This document shows positions 1-8,522 of a DNA stretch of 58,670 nt, one piece after another. The notes beneath the pieces are model-generated. The model did no database searches. It was not told where the DNA came from and was given only the letters and a program-made list of their open reading frames with translations. Both the position numbers and the translations under genes were made by a program. Position 1 is the stretch's first letter. Every line of letters begins with the position of its first letter. Where the stretch lies: contig NZ_WAKV01000019.1 of NCBI RefSeq assembly GCF_015523185.1, forward strand, positions 1 through 58,670. Reading direction: 5' to 3'. This stretch comes from Thermococcus sp. Its GTDB lineage: Archaea > Methanobacteriota_B > Thermococci > Thermococcales > Thermococcaceae.

Positions 1-47
1 CAAAAGGGCAAAGATTAGTCGTGCATTAACAAAAGGCAATTCAAGTT

Positions 48-221
48 AGGGTTTAACACTAAACGAAACCCTCAATCAGTTTCAACTTTGTTTTTAGCGT
101 CCGAAGGACGCCGTTTTAGAGTGAAACACTCTCCAAGGAGCAAATGAAGCTAAACCCCCTAAAAATCAAACCTTTAGAAAAATGCACGTAATCTTCCGCC
201 AGCGCTTGCGAAGCAAGGGCT
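48..221. repeat. Hairpin-rich non-coding stretch beside tRNA-Leu
   Basis: No convincing gene is seen in the first 225 bases. Four inverted repeats are visible. Bases 48-54 pair with 66-72 (AGGGTTT/AAACCCT). Bases 97-102 pair with 106-111 (GCGTCC/GGACGC, GAA loop). Bases 118-123 pair with 127-132 (AGAGTG/CACTCT, AAA loop). Bases 201-209 pair with 213-221 around a GAA loop, with one mismatch. A 15-codon ORF from ATG 144 (MKLNPLKIKPLEKCT) follows an AAGGAG-like sequence but is too short to call. The stretch lies on the 3' side of the minus-strand tRNA. It could be a structured RNA, a tRNA trailer/terminator region or decayed DNA. Confidence 0.4.
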
Positions 222-225
222 GTAA

Positions 226-313
226 TGGTGCGGGGGCCGGGATTTGAACCCGGGAACCCCTGCGGGACGGGACCCTAAATCCCGCGCCTTTGGCCAGGCT
301 CGGCAACCCCCGC
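226..313 (-). tRNA. tRNA-Leu (anticodon TAG), CCA encoded
   Basis: Read on the minus strand, the acceptor stem GCGGGGG (313-307) pairs with CCCCCGC (236-230). The D arm contains GCCGAGCCTGGCC, the anticodon stem-loop is CGGGA-TTTAGGG-TCCCG with anticodon TAG, the variable arm is long as in class II tRNAs, and the T arm is CCGGGTTCAAATCCCGG. The discriminator base is A (229), followed by a genome-encoded CCA (228-226). A long variable arm with anticodon TAG means tRNA-Leu reading CUN codons. No intron is seen. Confidence 0.97.
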
Positions 314-337
314 GCGGTTTTGAGTTTTCCTCCTCGA

Positions 338-346
338 TTTAAAAAA
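338..346 (-). promoter_or_regulatory. TATA box for tRNA-Leu
   Basis: An A/T run that reads TTTTTTAAA on the minus strand lies about 25-30 bases upstream of the tRNA 5' end at 313, the usual archaeal TATA spacing. It is back to back with the TATA box of the divergent gene at 404. Confidence 0.5.
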
Positions 347-360
347 CTTTGGGGGCAAGG

Positions 361-403
361 CTTATAAGAATGTAAAGGAAGCTTTACGTAAAGGAAACTT
401 TAC
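361..403 (+). promoter_or_regulatory. TATA box plus tandem 16-bp palindromic operator
   Basis: CTTATAAG at 361-368 is a good archaeal TATA box. It is followed by two abutting copies of a 16-bp palindrome: GTAAAGGAAGCTTTAC at 372-387 and GTAAAGGAAACTTTAC at 388-403, which differ at one base. The second copy ends one base before the ATG at 404. A transcript starting about 25 bases after the TATA box would begin inside the second copy, so a bound regulator would block initiation and the mRNA would be almost leaderless. The small XRE-type regulator two genes downstream position (814) is the obvious candidate to bind here; that is inference. Confidence 0.75.
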
Positions 404-796
404 ATGGTGGTGGCGGTGGAAAAGTGGAGACTTGCCGGATACACGATTTCTGCCATAGCGACCACTCTGCTGGCCGTAGCGCTGTGGATAGGGAACGCTC
501 TCATTGCCTTTAGTGTCCTCATAGGGACCATCGGCGCGATTCTTCTCTACTCTGAGTGGCTTAAGAGCCGGGGAGAGGTTCTCAGCGATGAGAGAACGCT
601 CCGCATAGAGGAGGCTGCCTCAAGGAGAACCCTTCAGGTTCTTGTCTTGACTGTGGCTTTTCTCGTGGTGACCCTTGCCTTTCTTTCTGAAAAGAAGCCC
701 TATCTCAGGAGCGCTTACTATCTGGCAACCGGCCTCATGGTTCTCGTCGCCGCCCTGAAACTGAGCCTGAGACACTACTATGAGAGAGTGATGTAA
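404..796 (+). CDS. Small membrane protein, DUF2178-like
   Basis: The 130-residue protein shows four hydrophobic segments (about residues 12-30, 33-49, 77-94 and 103-120). Between segments two and three is a charged stretch with SDERTLRIEEAASRRT, which resembles the conserved region of the DUF2178 membrane family. Members of that family often sit next to small XRE regulators, as here (gene at 814). Function is unknown. The ATG follows directly on the tandem operator, so the message is probably leaderless; no Shine-Dalgarno sequence precedes it. It is the first gene of a plus-strand run ending with an ABC exporter. Confidence 0.65.
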   Translation: MVVAVEKWRLAGYTISAIATTLLAVALWIGNALIAFSVLIGTIGAILLYSEWLKSRGEVLSDERTLRIEEAASRRTLQVLVLTVAFLVVTLAFLSEKKPYLRSAYYLATGLMVLVAALKLSLRHYYERVM

Positions 797-813
797 CGAA
801 ACGAGGTGGTCCC

Positions 814-1011
814 ATGAAAAACCGCCTCCGCGAGCTGAGGGAGAAGAAAGGCCTAACGCAGGAGGAGCTCGCCAAAGCCTTGGGCGTTACGAGGCAGACG
901 ATTATAGCGATTGAGAAGGGCAAGTACGACCCCTCCCTGAGGCTCGCCTTCAGGATTGCGAGGTTCTTCGGCGTTAAAATCGAGGACGTTTTCATCTACG
1001 AGGGTGAGTGA
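814..1011 (+). CDS. XRE-family helix-turn-helix regulator
   Basis: This 65-residue protein is a single Cro/CI-type helix-turn-helix domain. LTQEELAKALGVTRQTIIAIE carries the turn and recognition helix near residues 14-34, and the tail PSLRLAFRIARFFGVKIEDVF is typical of the short YgzD-like members. It should act as a dimeric DNA-binding repressor in the cytoplasm. GAGGTGG stands just upstream of the ATG as ribosome-binding site. It lies between two membrane-protein genes, with a 1-base gap to the next. It is the natural candidate to autoregulate this operon through the palindromes at 372-403. Confidence 0.85.
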   Translation: MKNRLRELREKKGLTQEELAKALGVTRQTIIAIEKGKYDPSLRLAFRIARFFGVKIEDVFIYEGE

Positions 1012-1012
1012 G

Positions 1013-1381
1013 ATGAACTGGAAGAAACCCATGGGTTTGGTCCTGTATCTCCTGGGCATAGGGCTGGGGATTGCTAAGCCATCCGTTGAGCGGCTGGCGT
1101 GCATGGCAATTCCAAGCGGAAAGGTTCCCACCCGTGTAAACGTCTCCCTACTGACCGGGGAGCTGGGCCTTATGATGCTCGGCTCACTCCTCATCGGGCT
1201 TTCCCACGGCTTCAAAAACACTCACCGGCTCAACGGATGGCTCGCCGTTTCCTCTGGCCTGGGAACGGCAATCATAGCCGGATACGCTGGGATAGAGGGT
1301 CTTCTCCTCTTTGGCGTGGTTCTAGCCACTCTCGGCCTCGTTGTCTACAACCTCGGGAGGGTCGCTTATGGGGATAGTTGA
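1013..1381 (+). CDS. Hypothetical membrane protein
   Basis: The 122-residue product has four predicted membrane spans (near residues 6-20, 44-64, 72-92 and 95-115). I do not recognise the family. The ATG at 1013 comes one base after the stop of the XRE gene, whose last codons supply GGTGAGTGAG as ribosome-binding site. Its end overlaps the ABC ATPase start by 14 bases, so it is translationally coupled and may belong to the transporter or its regulation. Confidence 0.75.
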   Translation: MNWKKPMGLVLYLLGIGLGIAKPSVERLACMAIPSGKVPTRVNVSLLTGELGLMMLGSLLIGLSHGFKNTHRLNGWLAVSSGLGTAIIAGYAGIEGLLLFGVVLATLGLVVYNLGRVAYGDS

Positions 1382-2126
1382 AGTAATTAACCTTGAGAAG
1401 GACTACGGCAAAATCAAGGCACTCAGGGGAATAAGCTTCTCCATAGGTGAGGGCGAAATATTCGGCCTAATCGGGCCCAACGGTGCCGGGAAGAGCACTA
1501 CCCTCAAGATTCTTGCAACCCTCCTCAAGCCCACCTCCGGGACTGCAAAGATAGCCGGCTACGACGTGGTTAAAGACCCCGAGAAAGTCCGTGCCCTCAT
1601 AAGCTACCTCCCCGAGGAGGCCGGTGCCTACAAGAACCTGACGGGGAGGGAGTACCTTGAGTTCATGGCGAGACTTTACGCCAAGAACGAGGAGAAGGCC
1701 AGAAAAATGCTGAAACTGGGCATTGAACTTTCCGGCCTGGGGGAGAGGCTCGACGACAAAGTTTCAACGTACTCAAAGGGAATGACGCGCAAGCTGTTGA
1801 TAGCTAGAGCTCTGATGGTTAAGCCAAAGCTGGCCATACTCGACGAACCCGCGAGCGGACTTGACATAGTGAACGCCTACGAAATCAGGAAGACGATAAG
1901 GCGTTTTGCAAGGGAGGAGGGGACGACCTTTCTAATCTCAAGCCACAACATGCTGGAGGTGGAGTTCCTCTGTGATAGGGTGGCGATGATTTCAGGCGGG
2001 AGGATAGTTGAAGCTGGAACGCCGGAGGAGCTGAAGGGGAGATACAACGCGGAGAACCTTGAGGAGGTTTTCATGAGGGCCGTCGGGGTTTCCATTCCGG
2101 AACCCGTTGGAGGTGAGGGCTCATGA
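1368..2126 (+). CDS. ABC transporter ATP-binding protein
   Basis: The 252-residue nucleotide-binding subunit has Walker A GPNGAGKST, a signature region around YSKGMTRKL, Walker B LAILDEP and a switch histidine in SSHN. The order and the C-terminal REVEAGTPEEL-like region match the drug/sodium-exporter type (CcmA/NatA-like) that pairs with ABC-2 permeases. The start at 1368 (MGIVEVINLEKDY) lies inside the end of the preceding gene; an earlier in-frame start would overlap much more. Its stop overlaps the permease ATG (ATGA). The cargo cannot be told from sequence. Confidence 0.9.
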   Translation: MGIVEVINLEKDYGKIKALRGISFSIGEGEIFGLIGPNGAGKSTTLKILATLLKPTSGTAKIAGYDVVKDPEKVRALISYLPEEAGAYKNLTGREYLEFMARLYAKNEEKARKMLKLGIELSGLGERLDDKVSTYSKGMTRKLLIARALMVKPKLAILDEPASGLDIVNAYEIRKTIRRFAREEGTTFLISSHNMLEVEFLCDRVAMISGGRIVEAGTPEELKGRYNAENLEEVFMRAVGVSIPEPVGGEGS

Positions 2127-3400
2127 GCGATTTTCTCGTTCTGGCCAAAAAGGAAGTCAAGAACCTGATGAGGGATAAGAAGCTCATTTTTGGCCTTATA
2201 ATCGTCCCGCTGATTGTTTATCCGGCACTCGGAAAGATGATGCAGTTTGGATTTGAGAGCGCAACTAAAGAGACCCACGTGGCAATTGTGAACTTCGACG
2301 ACGGAAAGTACGGGGAGTTGCTGATAAGGGCCCTTAACGTCACGCCGAGCGTGTCGGTTACACTGATAGAGGCCAACTCCATGGATGAAGCGCTCAAAAA
2401 AGCCCTCGAAGAAAACCAGAACGTGTTAGTTGTGATTCCCCATAACTTCAGCGAGAGCATAGAGGAGAACAAGGTTGCCACCCTCCAAATATACGGAGTC
2501 TTTAAAGGTATCGGCTCTGGAATGAAGGAGAGCGTGAGCGAGGGCAGAATTAACGCCGTAATAAACGTCCTTTCGGAGGAGATAGCGAAGCTCAAAGTTC
2601 AGGAACTCGGGGCTAAAAATCCCGACGCGATTCTACACCCGATAAGGGTGGAGAGCAGGTCCTATCTCCTCGGTAGAATCGTGAACGTTCCTCCAACAGT
2701 TGTTTCCCAGGTTCTGGCCTCTCAGGCCTACGGATTGCCTCTCATTGTCTTTCTAATGGTCATGATAACCTCCCAGATGTCTGCAGGGGCCGTGGCGAGC
2801 GAAAAGGAGAACAAGACTCTGGAAACCCTTCTGACGCTCCCGGTGAAGAGAACGACGATAGTCGCATCAAAGATAACAGGAACTGCCGTTATGGGAATGA
2901 TTGCGGCTCTTGCCTACATGATTGGCCTTAAGCAGTACATGGCTGGCTTTGGGACTGAAACAGGCGTCTCACTAAGCGAGCTCGGCCTCTCAATAACTCC
3001 CTTTGGAACGCTCCTCTTCGGTGTCGTGGTGTTCCTGACGATAGCCTTTTCCCTGAGCCTGGCGATGCTTCTAGCTGTTTTCGCGGAGGACGTGCAGAGC
3101 GCAAACACCATCGTCAGCTCGGTTATACTACCGCTAGCTTTTCCGTCCTTCATCCTGATGTTCGTGGACCTCAACGCGCTTCCAGCCGTTGGAAAGTATC
3201 TGCTCCTCTCAAGTCCCTTCGCCCATCCAATCGTTGACTACCGCTACCTTATAGCGAAGGATTACACGGCACTTGGAATGAGCATACTCTACCTGACGGT
3301 CGTAGCGGGGGCTACCCTTTACGTAACCGCGAGGGTCTTCGCAAGCGAGAAAATCCTGACGGCAAGGATAAGCTGGGGACGAAAAAGGAAACCGGAATAA
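2123..3400 (+). CDS. ABC-2 type permease (NatB-like)
   Basis: The 425-residue membrane subunit has one N-terminal span (about residues 22-40), a large extracytoplasmic domain of roughly 170 residues, then a cluster of about five spans toward the C terminus. This layout is typical of NatB/ABC-2 export permeases. TSQMSAGAVASEKENKTLETLLTLP carries the coupling-helix region that meets the ATPase (given in part: EKENKTLETLL). The ATG overlaps the ATPase stop, so the two are made together. NatAB-type sodium export or drug/peptide export are both possible. Confidence 0.85.
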   Translation: MSDFLVLAKKEVKNLMRDKKLIFGLIIVPLIVYPALGKMMQFGFESATKETHVAIVNFDDGKYGELLIRALNVTPSVSVTLIEANSMDEALKKALEENQNVLVVIPHNFSESIEENKVATLQIYGVFKGIGSGMKESVSEGRINAVINVLSEEIAKLKVQELGAKNPDAILHPIRVESRSYLLGRIVNVPPTVVSQVLASQAYGLPLIVFLMVMITSQMSAGAVASEKENKTLETLLTLPVKRTTIVASKITGTAVMGMIAALAYMIGLKQYMAGFGTETGVSLSELGLSITPFGTLLFGVVVFLTIAFSLSLAMLLAVFAEDVQSANTIVSSVILPLAFPSFILMFVDLNALPAVGKYLLLSSPFAHPIVDYRYLIAKDYTALGMSILYLTVVAGATLYVTARVFASEKILTARISWGRKRKPE

Positions 3401-3410
3401 CACCTAATCT

Positions 3411-3417
3411 CTTTTTA
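3411..3417 (+). terminator. Possible T-rich terminator
   Basis: A CTTTTTATT run about ten bases after the permease stop is the kind of T-rich stretch that ends archaeal transcripts. It overlaps the last codons of the convergent gene. This is a weak call. Confidence 0.3.
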
Positions 3418-3831
3418 TTCTATTGGCACGCCGTCCTTCGTCCTCGGGGCAAGCCACTTCATGAGTTTCTTTGGATTTTTTGTTCTGATGATTATCGTTA
3501 TCGGCCCGAGCGGACTCTCCTCGTTGAAGTTGACGACGCCGGCGTAGGCGGCCTGCTTGTTAACCTTGACGATTATCTCCTCCCCGAAGTAGCCCTCCTC
3601 AAGAAAACTCCTCGCTGTATCGAGTATCGCCTGTCCGCGGAAGAGTTCGTAGAGTCTGCTTAGGGCCTTTTTGCTCCTCGTTCGTCCTGTCAGGATAACG
3701 TGTTCATCCCTTTCGAACGTTTCAAACTCAAGGTCCGGAACGAGGTTCAGCATGGCCCTCTTGACTTTCTCGATGTCCTCCGTGGGATAAACGTACGCCT
3801 CGAGCTCAACCTCTTCAAAGAGCTCCTCCAT
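3415..3831 (-). CDS. UPF0201 family protein (putative RNA-binding)
   Basis: This 138-residue protein matches the archaeal UPF0201 family, small proteins with a fold suggesting RNA binding. Visible family-like stretches are [20 protein letters not shown] near the N terminus and [21 protein letters not shown] near the C terminus. I chose the ATG at 3831 because GGTGA stands five bases upstream, the rule in this genome; the in-frame GTG at 3840 is part of that ribosome-binding site. The gene is close to the UPF0200 gene at 4681. Its exact role is not known. Confidence 0.75.
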   Translation of the reverse strand: MEELFEEVELEAYVYPTEDIEKVKRAMLNLVPDLEFETFERDEHVILTGRTRSKKALSRLYELFRGQAILDTARSFLEEGYFGEEIIVKVNKQAAYAGVVNFNEESPLGPITIIIRTKNPKKLMKWLAPRTKDGVPIE

Positions 3832-3899
3832 CTCACTCACCGGTTTAAGCTCTGAAGAAGGCTTATAAACCCAACCACCAAATTTATTAGGGTGGCCTA

Positions 3900-4712
3900 A
3901 TGATGTTAGAAAACTTCATCCAGAACCTTGCGGATTGGATGCTCTCGGTTTCAAACGGTGAGATAATGTGGGTGGCCTTTTACGCCGGTCTATTCGTTGC
4001 GATAATGACATCACTCGGTGCAATGGTTGCAATCTTTGCCAGAAGGATACCCGAGGAGGGAGTTGACTTCTCCCTGAGCTTTGCCGCTGGAGTAATGATA
4101 GTCGCTTCCTTCACCTCCTTAATTCTCCCCGCGATAGAGAGCACTGACTCTTTTGCCCCCGCTGGAATTGGGATAGCCCTTGGGGTTCTCCTCATCTATG
4201 CAATAGACCGGCTCCTACCACACGAGCACCTCGTTAAAGGCTACGAGGGCCCAAAATCCATGAAAAACCGCCTCAGGAAAGTCTGGCTTTTGGTGATAGC
4301 GGTCATAATCCACAATCTGCCCGAGGGTATGGCAGTTGGAACGTCGCTCGTCTACAACCTTGAAGTCGGCCTCGTTACGGCGATAGCCATAGGAATACAA
4401 GACTTTCCGGAGGGAACAGTTGTCTCCCTTCCGCTCGCCACACTCCAGAAGAAACGCCTCCAACCAATTCTGATGGGAATCCTCAGCGGTTTTGCGGAAA
4501 TGGCTATGGTTCTGCTCGGTGCCTACTTTTTCACGCTCTTCAGCTGGCTCCTGCCTTACGGCCTTGGAATGGCCGGCGGGGCGATGCTCTACGTCACGGT
4601 GAAGGAGATGATTCCAGAGATATACGAAAGTGAGAAGAATGAGACCTTGGTCACACTGGGCTTTTTCGCGGGCTTCTACGTTATGCTTCTCCTCGACTCA
4701 ATGCTAGGATAA
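3900..4712 (+). CDS. ZIP family metal transporter
   Basis: The 270-residue membrane protein has eight predicted spans. [10 protein letters not shown] in span four and [13 protein letters not shown] in span five are the metal-binding motifs of the ZIP (ZupT-like) family, which moves zinc, iron or other divalent metals into the cytoplasm. A second ATG at 3903 is possible; GGGTGG lies upstream of both. An A/T-rich TATA-like element (AAATTTATTA) stands about 20 bases before it. The 3' end overlaps the convergent UPF0200 gene by 32 bases. Confidence 0.88.
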   Translation: MMLENFIQNLADWMLSVSNGEIMWVAFYAGLFVAIMTSLGAMVAIFARRIPEEGVDFSLSFAAGVMIVASFTSLILPAIESTDSFAPAGIGIALGVLLIYAIDRLLPHEHLVKGYEGPKSMKNRLRKVWLLVIAVIIHNLPEGMAVGTSLVYNLEVGLVTAIAIGIQDFPEGTVVSLPLATLQKKRLQPILMGILSGFAEMAMVLLGAYFFTLFSWLLPYGLGMAGGAMLYVTVKEMIPEIYESEKNETLVTLGFFAGFYVMLLLDSMLG

Positions 4713-5250
4713 CCTCGACGAGTTCCCTGACTTTTTTCTCATAATCCTCCTTGCCCCCATCGTTAACGAGCATGTAGTCAGCCATCGCTATAACGCCACC
4801 GATTCCAAAGCGAAGCTCTTTCCAGTCCCTCTCCTCAAAGTCCTCCCACGTTTTGGGGTCATCGTGCCTTCCGCGGGCTTTAAGCCTTTCGAAGCGAAGC
4901 TTTGGCGGGGTGTGGACGGCCACTATGACGATGTCCTCATCCGGAAAGGCTCCTCTAAACGTTCCCACCTCGTCCAGGGAACGAACCCCATCAATAACGA
5001 CGATTGGACTTTTTTTCAGGAGCTCTTCCACCTTCCTAACGGCGAGCTTAGCCACGGCATTCTGGCCTAGCTCCTGCCTCAGCCTTATGCTCACCTTGGC
5101 AACGTTCTCCTTGGTAAGCTTAAGGCCCCGCTTTATAGTCTCCTCGCGCACGATATCGCCGAGAGAAACGTTTGGAAAACCTCTCTTCTCAAACTCTTTC
5201 ACGATTTTGCTCTTTCCAGAACCTGGCATTCCTGTCACTATTACAATCAT
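4681..5250 (-). CDS. UPF0200 family P-loop kinase-like protein
   Basis: The 189-residue protein begins with a P loop (GMPGSGKS, about residues 6-13) and has the layout of the archaeal UPF0200 family, which resembles dephospho-CoA kinase and adenylate kinase. VVIDGVRS is the likely Walker B region, and LKARGRHDDPKTWEDF fits a lid. The substrate is not established. The ATG at 5250 follows GGGGTGG; an in-frame GTG at 5259 lies in that site. The TATA-like GCTTTAAAAAAG upstream (near 5278-5290) faces the promoter of the gene at 5355. Confidence 0.75.
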   Translation of the reverse strand: MIVIVTGMPGSGKSKIVKEFEKRGFPNVSLGDIVREETIKRGLKLTKENVAKVSIRLRQELGQNAVAKLAVRKVEELLKKSPIVVIDGVRSLDEVGTFRGAFPDEDIVIVAVHTPPKLRFERLKARGRHDDPKTWEDFEERDWKELRFGIGGVIAMADYMLVNDGGKEDYEKKVRELVEVILALSRGEA

Positions 5251-5354
5251 CGAGCCCACCCCGAGTAGCGGGGAGGAGCTTTAAAAAAGTTAAGGTTCAA
5301 TTAGGGTAGCAAAACTTTTTAAGGTTTGTCACAAGAACGATATTGGTGAGAACG

Positions 5355-5687
5355 ATGAACGTGAGCTGGTTCATTATCGGACTCATAGTTACATTCCTCG
5401 TAAATATTCCGTTCGGGTTTTGGAGGGCACATGCAAAGAGAACGGGCAACAAACTCGAATGGGCTTTGGCCGTTCACCTTCCGGTTCCCCTCGTAGTGCT
5501 TATGAGACACTTAGCTGGACTCAGCTGGAACGCCTCGGGAGTTCCCTTTATACTGGCCTTTGTCCTGATGTATTTCCTCGGCCAGAGAACCGGCGGGAGG
5601 CTCTACATTAAGGCCCACGAAAACGGCCTCAACCCGGGAAGAAACGTCTTTGTTCTCTGGACGGGGGGAGAAGGAGAGGCTATCTGA
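5355..5687 (+). CDS. Hypothetical membrane protein
   Basis: The 110-residue protein has three likely spans (residues 4-22, 35-52 and 60-78) and a polar C-terminal tail. I do not recognise a family. The ATG at 5355 is preceded by GGTGA five bases away, and CTTTTTAAGG near 5313 is a plausible TATA box. Its last 8 bases overlap the convergent hel308 gene. Confidence 0.7.
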   Translation: MNVSWFIIGLIVTFLVNIPFGFWRAHAKRTGNKLEWALAVHLPVPLVVLMRHLAGLSWNASGVPFILAFVLMYFLGQRTGGRLYIKAHENGLNPGRNVFVLWTGGEGEAI

Positions 5688-7842
5688 GGAAGTCCTCAAG
5701 GGTTCCCTTCCGCTTTGGCTTTTCGTTGGTTACCCTTTTCTCAATCCCGAGGTATCTGTATATTCCGTCGAGGATTTTAGCTCCGATTCCCTCAACGGCG
5801 AGAAGCTCCGCTGGTTTCGCGTTGGCTATTTCCTCAACTCTCCTGAAGCCGGCGTTGTAAAGTGCTCTAGCCCTCTTCCTTCCGATGTTCGGAAGTTTAA
5901 CCAGCTCAAGGAGCTCCTCGCGAACGCCGTGTCTGAGCCTTAGGTGCAGGTCCCTAAGGTATTGGAGGACATCCTCTCTTGGTTCAAAGAGCTTGTAGAG
6001 CTCTATGAGAGAATACATCAACCAGTCGGCCAGCTCCAGGAGTCTGTAGAGGTCGCCCGGGTCTATCGCGTAGGTCTCATAAATTCTCGTCTCAGGAACC
6101 TCGTTTATCCAGTCGAGGAGGACTTTAGCTGTCTTTATCTGGCTCAGGAAACCCTGGAAGCGGGAATCCTCATAGTAGGGTATGCTCGAGTAGAGCTCCC
6201 CCTCAAGCTCGTATGCCAGGTCGAGGTAGTCCTCCATTTCACGCCTTCTGGCTGTTAAAGTCGCCATGTCTGGAGTTGAGGCGATGAGCTGGAAGATTCC
6301 AAAGGGGTTCGGGTTTTTCTCAAGTTTCGGGAAGGCGTCCTTGAACTTTTTAGCCGTGAGGGGGTCTATGTAGAGCTGGGACGTCCTCTTGCCGAAGGGC
6401 AGGGGCATAAACTTCTCCTCAAGGTCCAAGTCGATGAACTCGTTCTCAATTAGGAAGTAAACAACGTTCTTGGCCTTGTATTCCAGGGAACTCAAATCCT
6501 TTCTCTGGTGGGCGTAAAAGGTTTTTTCGAGGAATCGAACCAGCTCTCCGAAGTTCTCCACTCCAAAGTTCGTGATTAGGGCCAAAATCTGGCTTCTGAA
6601 GGCCTGCTCGTTGGCGAGCATTGAGAACAGCTTCTCCGGCTTCCCCCGTATGTAGCGCTCCATCAGCTTGCCGGGTTCGTCAGTTCTCGCTATTATTATT
6701 GCCTCTCCAACCCTGTCGTACTTCGGCCTTCCGGCACGACCCATCATCTGCTGTATCTCAAGGACTGGAATGTCCGTCCAGCCAAAGCCCGCGTATCTTT
6801 TAGTGTCACGGATTATTACTCTAAATGAGGGAAGATTTACTCCAGCTGATAGTGTCGGCGTCGCCGTTATGACCTTAATCAGCCCCTCCCTGAAGGCATC
6901 TTCTATCAAAGTCCTCTCGGCTCTGCTTAGTCCGGCATGGTGGAAAGCAACACCGCCTTTAAGAGCCCTCTTTAACTTCTCGCTCGTGGGGTTGTCCTCA
7001 AGCTGGGAAGTCAAACTCTCAAGGGCCCTTTTTTCTGGTTTGGTGAGGTGACTTGATACCAGCCTTGAGAGGGCTATCGCTTCCTTCTCTGCACTCCTCC
7101 TTGTGTTTACGAAGACGAGGGCCCCTTTACCCCTCTTTACGGCATCGACAACGAGTGAATACCAGTTCTCGGGGTAAGTCTCTACCTTACCGTCCTCCCA
7201 GATGAGTGTTCCCGTATGGAAAACCCCTCTCTTTAGCTCAACGGGGCGCCAGTCACTAACTACAAGTTCTGCATCAAGCCATTCCGCCAGCTCCTCAGCG
7301 TTTCCGACGGTGGCACTCAGGGCCAAAATTTGAGCCCTCCCGAGCATGTGCGTTAGAATCATCTCCAGCGTCGCTCCCCTGTCGTACGAACCGATAAGGT
7401 GAACCTCGTCGGCAACCACTAGTTTTACATCGTCAATCCATCTGGCGTTATGCCTCAGGAGGGAGTCGAACTTCTCGGCGGTAGCAACTATTATGTCATA
7501 TTTTCCAAGCCATTCGTCCGTTGAGTCGTAGTCGCCGGTTGTCGCGGCAATTTTAAGGCCGAGTTTTTCCCACTCCTTGAACTCGCGGTATTTCTCCTCG
7601 GCCAGGGCCTTCAGCGGAACGAGGTAAACCGCTTTGCCCCCCTCCCTGAGGAGCCTGTTCACCATGACTATCTCGCTCACAAGGGTCTTCCCGCTGGCGG
7701 TGGGAATTGCAAGGACCAGGTTTCTGCCCTTTAAAACACCGCTCTTTAAAGCCTCAGCTTGCGGTGGATAGAGTTTCTTTATGCCCCTGCCTTTGATGAT
7801 GCCCTTTATCCTCTCGTCCACTGGGAGTTTCTCAACCTTCAT
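5680..7842 (-). CDS. hel308: Hel308/Hjm DNA helicase
   Basis: The 720-residue superfamily 2 helicase acts on stalled forks and branched DNA, unwinding 3' to 5'. Motif I is PTASGKT, motif II is DEVH (VADEVHLIG), motif III is SATV, and motif VI is QMMGRAGRPKYD. After the helicase core come the winged-helix and ratchet domains, and a helix-hairpin-helix region near the C terminus (LPNIGRKRARALYNAG and VEGIGAKILDGIYRYLG). The length equals that I recall for Pyrococcus Hjm. I chose ATG 7842 because GGTTGAG precedes it and the family starts here; longer in-frame extension to 7905 has no support. Confidence 0.95.
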   Translation of the reverse strand: MKVEKLPVDERIKGIIKGRGIKKLYPPQAEALKSGVLKGRNLVLAIPTASGKTLVSEIVMVNRLLREGGKAVYLVPLKALAEEKYREFKEWEKLGLKIAATTGDYDSTDEWLGKYDIIVATAEKFDSLLRHNARWIDDVKLVVADEVHLIGSYDRGATLEMILTHMLGRAQILALSATVGNAEELAEWLDAELVVSDWRPVELKRGVFHTGTLIWEDGKVETYPENWYSLVVDAVKRGKGALVFVNTRRSAEKEAIALSRLVSSHLTKPEKRALESLTSQLEDNPTSEKLKRALKGGVAFHHAGLSRAERTLIEDAFREGLIKVITATPTLSAGVNLPSFRVIIRDTKRYAGFGWTDIPVLEIQQMMGRAGRPKYDRVGEAIIIARTDEPGKLMERYIRGKPEKLFSMLANEQAFRSQILALITNFGVENFGELVRFLEKTFYAHQRKDLSSLEYKAKNVVYFLIENEFIDLDLEEKFMPLPFGKRTSQLYIDPLTAKKFKDAFPKLEKNPNPFGIFQLIASTPDMATLTARRREMEDYLDLAYELEGELYSSIPYYEDSRFQGFLSQIKTAKVLLDWINEVPETRIYETYAIDPGDLYRLLELADWLMYSLIELYKLFEPREDVLQYLRDLHLRLRHGVREELLELVKLPNIGRKRARALYNAGFRRVEEIANAKPAELLAVEGIGAKILDGIYRYLGIEKRVTNEKPKRKGTLEDFLR

Positions 7843-7886
7843 CTCAACCGCAAGCCTTATTGAGGAGGTAGTTAAATAGGTTTGGG

Positions 7887-8522
7887 ATGGCCATGAACGT
7901 TCCATACGTTCTCTTTGAAGTAAGAAGAGACGGGAAAAAGAGGGGAACCTTTGCGATTGACACTTACTTCATCGAGTTCGTCTCCCTTGAGCCCAGGAAA
8001 GTTGTTATGATAAAAGATACCTCGGCGGTAGTCCTGAGTGAAAAGGCCAACGATGCGCTCCCTAAGCTTCTGGAAAAACCCGTTGGAGAACTCCTGAAGG
8101 GGCTTTACCGAGAACTCTTAGAAAACTCAAAGGAAGTTAGGGAAAAGAGGATAACCCACATGAGGCGCTGGAACGTCTGGAGAATACTTGGAATCCCAAC
8201 AGGACACAGCAGACACGTTGCAATAGACGAGGAGCTATCGAAGGTTGAGAGGGAGTATTCGCTTGCCCTTGCGTTGCTGGAGAGAATATTGGACATTAAA
8301 GATGAAGACGAACTTGGAGGTGTTGAAATTACGGAACTGGGAGTTCTTTACAGGAAGCTCTGGCTCGGCGATAGACAGGTTCTCGGAGAGGATGGAGTTG
8401 ACAAGGTCTACACCAACCTCCTCAAAATCGACCCGGCTTTCAGGACGGCATTTTTCTCCGCGCTTTTTAAAAACGTTGGAGTAACGAAGGAAATAAAGAA
8501 AAGGGCTCAGGACTTTGCGTAG
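7887..8522 (+). CDS. Conserved hypothetical protein
   Basis: The 211-residue protein is soluble and mixed alpha/beta. The N-terminal half is beta-rich (YVLFEVRRDGKKRGTFAID) and the C-terminal half helical. I do not recognise a family. It starts 45 bases from hel308 on the opposite strand. ATG 7887 and ATG 7893 are both possible; no strong ribosome-binding site is seen at the usual distance. Its 3' end overlaps the convergent peptide-transporter ATPase by 16 bases. Confidence 0.7.
   Translation: MAMNVPYVLFEVRRDGKKRGTFAIDTYFIEFVSLEPRKVVMIKDTSAVVLSEKANDALPKLLEKPVGELLKGLYRELLENSKEVREKRITHMRRWNVWRILGIPTGHSRHVAIDEELSKVEREYSLALALLERILDIKDEDELGGVEITELGVLYRKLWLGDRQVLGEDGVDKVYTNLLKIDPAFRTAFFSALFKNVGVTKEIKKRAQDFA

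Noticed and set aside
144-191. 15-codon leader peptide after AAGGAG-like sequence
   Set aside because: Too short to judge, no gene directly downstream on that strand and no attenuator layout.
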